From contig NZ_AOLK01000012.1 in assembly GCF_000336755.1 (NCBI RefSeq), positions 1-64,000 of the forward strand: a stretch of 64,000 nucleotides of DNA, written 5' to 3'. The stretch comes from Haloferax elongans ATCC BAA-1513. Lineage in GTDB: Archaea > Halobacteriota > Halobacteria > Halobacteriales > Haloferacaceae. The notes under the pieces are model-generated. The model was not told where the DNA came from and made no database searches. It worked only from the letters and a program-made list of their open reading frames with translations. The translations under genes and the position numbers were made by a program. How positions within the stretch are numbered: the first letter of the stretch is position 1; the number at the start of each line of letters is the position of its first letter. This document shows, piece by piece, positions 60,213-64,000 of the stretch.

Positions 60213-60737
60213 TTAGAACGACCCGACGAGCGACGCCGTCGCCGCCGCCAGCGACACGTCGAGCGAGAACAGGTAGTAGTGGATGCCCGCGAGGACGCCG
60301 AGCTCCGCGACGGTGACGACGACAGTCACCATGTCGGCGTACTTCGAACTCGTCGCCACGCCGGTCGGTAAGTCGTACTCCTGTGGCGACAGCGGGTAGA
60401 ACAGCGCGATACCGCGCTTGGAACCGACCATGTCGAGGACGTAGTGGGTGGCGACGCCAATCCAGACGAAGTGGAGGTTGCCGAAGACGATGGGAAACGC
60501 GAGGAACGCAATCAGTACCGGAAGGTTGTGGAGCGTCTTGCGGTGCTTGCCGAAGGCGGTGTCGACGTCGGGAAAGAGCGCGCCGAGGACGACCGGAAGC
60601 GACAACTGGCCGATTTTCTGCGCGAGGAGAAACAGCGAGTCGACAGTCGGTTCGAACGACCGCGGGTCGACAGTGAGGATGACGCCGAGCCCGAGCGCCA
60701 ACAGGATGGCGTTGAGCACGTGTCCCTTCTTGTTCAT
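60213..60737 (-). CDS. Membrane-bound metal-dependent hydrolase (DUF457/YdjM-like)
   Basis: A 174-residue membrane protein with four to five helices. The metal-site residues sit in GALFPDVDTAFGKHRKTLHNLPV (Asp, His and Arg/Lys) and in VATHYVLDMVGSKRGIALFYPLS, the pattern of the YdjM/LexA-regulated hydrolase family. The N-terminus MNKKGHVLNAILLALGLG carries the first conserved His. Substrate unknown. Start is ATG 60737. It lies 84 nt downstream of cinA on the same strand. Confidence 0.85.
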   Translation of the reverse strand: MNKKGHVLNAILLALGLGVILTVDPRSFEPTVDSLFLLAQKIGQLSLPVVLGALFPDVDTAFGKHRKTLHNLPVLIAFLAFPIVFGNLHFVWIGVATHYVLDMVGSKRGIALFYPLSPQEYDLPTGVATSSKYADMVTVVVTVAELGVLAGIHYYLFSLDVSLAAATASLVGSF

Positions 60738-60821
60738 AGGCTGAAAGTGGCCGCACGTGATACAAAGGTTTCCCACGCGGTCTGCCGATGGTGTTCCGAC
60801 CGCGATGGAGACTGCTGGCTG

Positions 60822-61346
60822 TTAGTCGCCGCCGACCGATGCAACTTCTTCGGCGAGCAGTCTGAGCGCGCCGCGCGCAATCTGTTCTTTCACTTGCGTC
60901 CGCGACCCATCGTACTCGAATCGCTTGACGCGGGTGTAGGAGTCACCGGACCCCCACGGGGCGGCGTAGGCGATGCCGACGAAGACGGTCCCGACTGGCT
61001 TCCCCGGCAGACCACCTTCTGGCCCTGCGATTCCGGTCGTGGCGACGCCCCACGTCGTGTCCGCCACGTCGCGAACGCCAGCGGCCATCTCGCGGGCGAC
61101 AGCCTCGGAGACTGCCCCGTCTTCGTCGAGCGCCTCGCGTGAGACGGCCAGCTCGTGGCGCTTGGCGTCGTAGGAGTAGGTGACGAGCGAGCGGTCGAAG
61201 TAGTCGCTCGACCCCGGGACGTCCGTGAGGAGCGACCCGATGAGGCCGCCCGTACACGACTCTGCGGTGGCGACAGTGTGGCCAGCGTCGCGGAGGGCGT
61301 CGCCAACGCGCTCTTCTTCGGGCGGGTCGGATGCGAATTCGCGCAT
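60822..61346 (-). CDS. cinA: CinA family nicotinamide-nucleotide amidohydrolase
   Basis: The stand-alone C-terminal CinA domain (174 residues), which in many organisms deamidates NMN to nicotinate mononucleotide in pyridine-nucleotide recycling. Signatures are TVATAESCTGGLIGSLLTDVPGSSDYF, VTYSYDAKRHEL, ATTGIAGPEGGLPGKPVGTVF and the C-terminal ARGALRLLAEE. The N-terminal COG1058 domain of long CinA proteins is absent. Start is ATG 61346 (MREFASDPPEEERVG); upstream in-frame sequence is shadow. Divergent from the ArsA-type ATPase gene. Confidence 0.92.
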   Translation of the reverse strand: MREFASDPPEEERVGDALRDAGHTVATAESCTGGLIGSLLTDVPGSSDYFDRSLVTYSYDAKRHELAVSREALDEDGAVSEAVAREMAAGVRDVADTTWGVATTGIAGPEGGLPGKPVGTVFVGIAYAAPWGSGDSYTRVKRFEYDGSRTQVKEQIARGALRLLAEEVASVGGD

Positions 61347-61508
61347 AGGTACGCCGACGCTCGGACGGGACAAAAATCCGGCCGCTGAGGGTTCCCGGCC
61401 ATTCGACCGTCGAGGTCGTCGCGAGCACTCGACCGCCGAGGCCACCACTAGCCCGCACGGGCTTCCGAGACCGAGAAGTACACAAGTGCGGGCCGTGCAG
61501 GGTCCGAC

Positions 61509-62738
61509 ATGGATATCGACGTCGAACCGACCGAGCACCCGGACGACGACAGCGACGGCGACACCGGCGACGACGGCGGCCCTGCCGAAATCGAAGTCGA
61601 GGTCACCGACCCTGAGACGGCGACGACCGAGGGGGCGGACCTCCCGCGCGGTATCGACGCGCCCGAGTACGTCCTCTACGGTGGGAAGGGTGGTGTCGGA
61701 AAGACGACGATGGCCGCGGCGACGGCCCTCGCCAGCGCGGCCGACGGCACTGCGACGCTCGTCGTCTCGACCGACCCCGCACACTCGCTTTCGGACACGC
61801 TCGGCGTCTCGATTCCCGCGGAACCAACGCGCCTTAACGAGGACATGCCACTGTACGCGGCCGAAATCGACCCCGACTCCGTGATGGAAGGCCCGTTCGC
61901 GGACGCCGGAGCGGGAGATGTAGCGGACACGACCGACGAAACCGAGTACGATACTTCGGAGTACGACGCCGACAACCCGTTCGTCGGCAACGGAGACGGC
62001 TCGAACTCACCGTTCGGCGGGATGGGCGACGCCATGGGCGGATTCGAAGATATGCTCGGCGGCGACGGCCCGCTCGGGATGGGTGGCCCGATGCCCGGTG
62101 CCGACGAGGCGGCGGCGATGCAGCAGCTCCTCGAATATCTCGACGACCCGCGATTCGACCGCGTCGTCATCGACACCGCGCCGACCGGTCACACCCTGCG
62201 ACTGCTCGAACTGCCGGAGATAATGGACTCGATGCTCGGCCGCATCGTCCGAATGCGCGACAAGTTCTCGGGGATGATGGACAACATCAAAGGCATGTTC
62301 GGTGGCGGCCCGGACGACCCACAGGCGGGGATGGCCGACCTCGACGACCTTCGAGAGCGCATCGAGCGCCTTCGGGCCATCCTTCGGGACCCGGCGAAGA
62401 CGGACTTCCGCGTCGTCATGATTCCCGAGGAGATGAGCGTCGTCGAGTCGAACCGCCTCGTGTCGCGCCTCGATGAGTTCGGAATTCCGGTCCAGACGCT
62501 CGTCGTCAATCGCGTCATGGAACCCGTCGACGACGTGGCCGACGTGGACCCCCGATGGTTCGTCTCGCCCGACCTCGACGACTGTTCGTTCTGCCAGCGT
62601 CGCTGGGACGTCCAACAACAGGCACTTCGCTCCGCGACCGACCTGTTCCGCGGCCGCGACGTCAAACGCGTCCCGCTGCTCGCAGACCAGGTGCAAGGTG
62701 AAGACGCGCTCCGTGTCGTCGCCGCCTGTCTCGACTGA
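61509..62738 (+). CDS. ArsA/Get3-type ATPase
   Basis: A 409-residue P-loop ATPase. An acidic ~50-residue leader precedes the deviant Walker A GGKGGVGKTT at 58-67. VVIDTAPTGHTLRLLELPE follows (switch region), then FRVVMIPEEMSVVESNRL. Between residues ~160 and 200 is a Gly/Met-rich insert (GGMGDAMGGFEDMLGG), with a second one near 255-275, like the client-helix groove of Get3. CSFC near residue 360 is the dimer zinc site of Get3/TRC40. The Get3 role (tail-anchored membrane protein targeting) is favoured over arsenite efflux, since no ars genes are adjacent. Confidence 0.88.
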   Translation: MDIDVEPTEHPDDDSDGDTGDDGGPAEIEVEVTDPETATTEGADLPRGIDAPEYVLYGGKGGVGKTTMAAATALASAADGTATLVVSTDPAHSLSDTLGVSIPAEPTRLNEDMPLYAAEIDPDSVMEGPFADAGAGDVADTTDETEYDTSEYDADNPFVGNGDGSNSPFGGMGDAMGGFEDMLGGDGPLGMGGPMPGADEAAAMQQLLEYLDDPRFDRVVIDTAPTGHTLRLLELPEIMDSMLGRIVRMRDKFSGMMDNIKGMFGGGPDDPQAGMADLDDLRERIERLRAILRDPAKTDFRVVMIPEEMSVVESNRLVSRLDEFGIPVQTLVVNRVMEPVDDVADVDPRWFVSPDLDDCSFCQRRWDVQQQALRSATDLFRGRDVKRVPLLADQVQGEDALRVVAACLD

Positions 62739-62756
62739 CGGGAGAACGGAAGCCGC

Positions 62757-63599
62757 TTACACTAATTTTCGGACGAACCCGTACAGTGCGTCGCGCCACG
62801 CGTCGGGAACGAATCGACCGAGCACGCCGATTCGGGCGACTGCACCGGGTTGGTAGCGAGCGTGCGGCTTCGTCGAACTCGCGGCGTCGACGATGTCTTC
62901 TGCGACTCGTTCCGGCGGAATCGCCCCCGGTCCGCTCCCGCCAAGGGCCGCCGTGTCATCGAGGAGTTTGTAGATGGTCTCGTACGCGCCGGAGCGCTCG
63001 ATACCGTCTGACTTCTCGCCACCGTTGACCTCGGCGTCGACGCGGTCGTTGAACTTCGTCTCGACCGGGCCAGGTTGGACGAGGACGGCGTCGATGCCGT
63101 ATTCTTCAACCTCGCTGCGGAGCGCGTCGGTCATCGCTTCGAGCGCGAACTTCGACCCCGCGTAGACGCCGCTTCCCGGCAGCGAGACGCGCCCGATGAC
63201 GCTGGAGACGTTGACGATGGTCCCGTCCTCCTGTGTACGCATGTGCGGCAGCACGGCGCGTGTGAGGCGGTGTGGGCCGTAGACGTTCACGTCGAACTGG
63301 TCGTGGACCATCTCGGTCGGTACGTCCTCGATGGGACCCAACTGGCCGTAGCCAGCGTTGTTGACGAGACAGTCGAGACGACCCTGTTCGTCGATGATGC
63401 GGTCCACGACGCGGTCGACGTCCGACTGGTCTGTGACGTCGAGCGTCGCGATGGTCGCACCGCGTTCGCCCAGCGTCTCGATGTCTGCTGGGTTTCGCGC
63501 GGTGGCGTAGACCTCCCACTCCTCGTCGAGGAATTCGAGCGCGGCCGCGCGCCCGATTCCCGAGGAACAACCGGTGATGAGGACCGACTTCTGATGCAC
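62757..63599 (-). CDS. Short-chain dehydrogenase/reductase
   Basis: A 280-residue classical SDR. The cofactor loop is VLITGCSSGIGRAAALEFL, the structural NNAG is in CLVNNAGYGQLG, and the catalytic Ser-Tyr-Lys is in NVSSVIGRVS...GVYAGSKFALEAM. The C-terminal ~80 residues are longer than in the shortest SDRs and resemble the retinol-dehydrogenase-like group often seen in haloarchaea. Substrate unknown. Convergent with the ArsA-type gene (18 nt), and 62 nt downstream of the endonuclease V gene on the same strand. Confidence 0.9.
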   Translation of the reverse strand: MHQKSVLITGCSSGIGRAAALEFLDEEWEVYATARNPADIETLGERGATIATLDVTDQSDVDRVVDRIIDEQGRLDCLVNNAGYGQLGPIEDVPTEMVHDQFDVNVYGPHRLTRAVLPHMRTQEDGTIVNVSSVIGRVSLPGSGVYAGSKFALEAMTDALRSEVEEYGIDAVLVQPGPVETKFNDRVDAEVNGGEKSDGIERSGAYETIYKLLDDTAALGGSGPGAIPPERVAEDIVDAASSTKPHARYQPGAVARIGVLGRFVPDAWRDALYGFVRKLV

Positions 63600-63661
63600 G
63601 TCGGGTGGTCGAACTGTGCGCTGTTAAGTGTACGCGGTTCGCCACGAGAACATCCCCGAAC

Positions 63662-64000
63662 TCACTCGTACTGTGCTTTCACTTCGTCGGCGTAGGCGTC
63701 CGCGAGGCGCGTTGGCTCGGGGAGTTTGTAGTCGCCGCCGAGTCGTGAGACGAGGTCGACGGTCGTCTCCGGCGACAGGCGATGGCCGGGACTGACGTAC
63801 AGTGGGTTGACGATGGGCTGTGAGTCGTACTGCCGCGATTGGAACGCGTACCCGATGACGGTTTCCGGCGTGGCAGGGTGGCCACCGACCGCATCGACAG
63901 CGTCGTCGGCGCGGATTGGCGTGTTCCATCCTTTTGGGTGTCCGTCCACGTCTTCGTCGGGGGTGCCACAGAGGAGCGACTTGGCGACGCCGATGCTCGG
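63662..64000 (-). CDS. nfi: Endonuclease V, C-terminal part (cut by window end)
   Basis: The visible 112 residues are the C-terminal half of endonuclease V, which cleaves near deoxyinosine in DNA. They include SIGVAKSLLCG, the conserved GVAKS block, then GYAFQSRQ, INPLYVSPGHRLS-like VNPLYVSPGHRLSPETTVDLV, and LPEPTRLADAYADEV. The 5' end lies beyond position 64000, so the start and N-terminal catalytic Asp are not seen. It is not a broken gene as far as visible; truncation is by the window edge only. Confidence 0.9.
   Translation of the reverse strand, partial: PSIGVAKSLLCGTPDEDVDGHPKGWNTPIRADDAVDAVGGHPATPETVIGYAFQSRQYDSQPIVNPLYVSPGHRLSPETTVDLVSRLGGDYKLPEPTRLADAYADEVKAQYE

Noticed and set aside
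61403-61441. Direct repeat TCGACCG(T/C)CGAGG before the ArsA-type gene
   Set aside because: 13 bp with one mismatch and 26-bp spacing, built from the common GTCGA/CGAGG words of this genome; likely chance.

Overview
This window is high-GC haloarchaeal chromosome. The proteins are very rich in Asp and Glu, many genes look leaderless (a TATA-like box about 25-32 nt before the start codon), and nearly every gene has its best relatives among haloarchaeal or general archaeal families: split GuaA, aIF2-alpha, Nop10, L44e, S27e, L37Ae, RpoP, prefoldin, Pcc1, GGGP synthase, pantoate kinase and FtsZ1. From memory the gene order matches the Haloferax volcanii segment that carries ftsZ1, so I read it as a Haloferax species; no search was run. 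It is almost entirely core backbone. I see no rRNA, CRISPR array, insertion sequence or intact provirus, and one tRNA. Positions 8-26 carry a Nextera/Tn5 mosaic-end sequence, so the left edge is a contig end with library adapter left on it.

Layout. 1-7 kb: bluB, two small proteins, cimA, a DUF192 protein, an HNH-like protein, guaAA and a DUF2070 membrane protein. 6.8-9.4 kb (minus strand): an RNA and protein-homeostasis cluster with L37Ae, RpoP, Pcc1, prefoldin beta and DUF3194, flanked by zinc-ribbon proteins. 9.5-15 kb: a membrane protein, truD-pth2, a Yip1-like protein, then dcd, an HTH-ThiN regulator and a methyltransferase. 15-19 kb: a permuted DNA methylase, thi4 with a palindrome against its start codon, a glutathionyl-hydroquinone-reductase homologue, and a membrane-anchored molybdopterin protein. 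19-26 kb: an AT-richer orphan gene, two CoA-pathway genes (pantoate kinase, phosphopantoate ligase), aspS, GGGP synthase and an orphan Mrr endonuclease. 26-33 kb: topA, a MATE transporter, a small zinc protein behind a long palindrome, and gatB. 32.6-37.8 kb: a small coiled-coil protein, smc and scpA. 38-42 kb: MTA phosphorylase, an AEC transporter, a phosphoribosyltransferase, a small zinc protein and a PhzF protein. 42-44.4 kb (minus strand): the L44e-S27e-aIF2alpha-Nop10-PAC2 translation cluster. 44.6-48.5 kb: a giant DUF2298 membrane protein facing a GT2/GtrA pair. 48.6-48.9 kb: initiator tRNA-Met followed by repeated fragments of its own 3' end, interleaved with hairpins. 49-54 kb: a Rieske protein, pabB-pabA-pabC, an acidic HhH protein and aroE. 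54-64 kb: a Ca/Na antiporter, dtdA, ftsZ1, secE-spt5, a zinc-finger protein, PHP, DUF457-like, CinA, a Get3/ArsA-type ATPase, an SDR and the 3' part of endonuclease V.

Functional links. BluB feeds cobalamin. AroE and PabABC feed folate. CimA feeds isoleucine. PoK and PPS make 4'-phosphopantothenate for CoA. An AspRS with the non-discriminating signature plus GatB implies indirect Asn-tRNA synthesis. Thi4 and the HTH-ThiN protein look like a thiamine enzyme and its repressor, with a candidate operator visible. SMC-ScpA and FtsZ1 cover chromosome segregation and division; SecE-Spt5 and the ribosomal clusters cover translation, transcription and secretion. The least explained signals are the tRNA-tail repeat array at 48.67-48.91 kb, the palindromes at 16.93 and 30.66 kb, and the hairpin at 40.66 kb.
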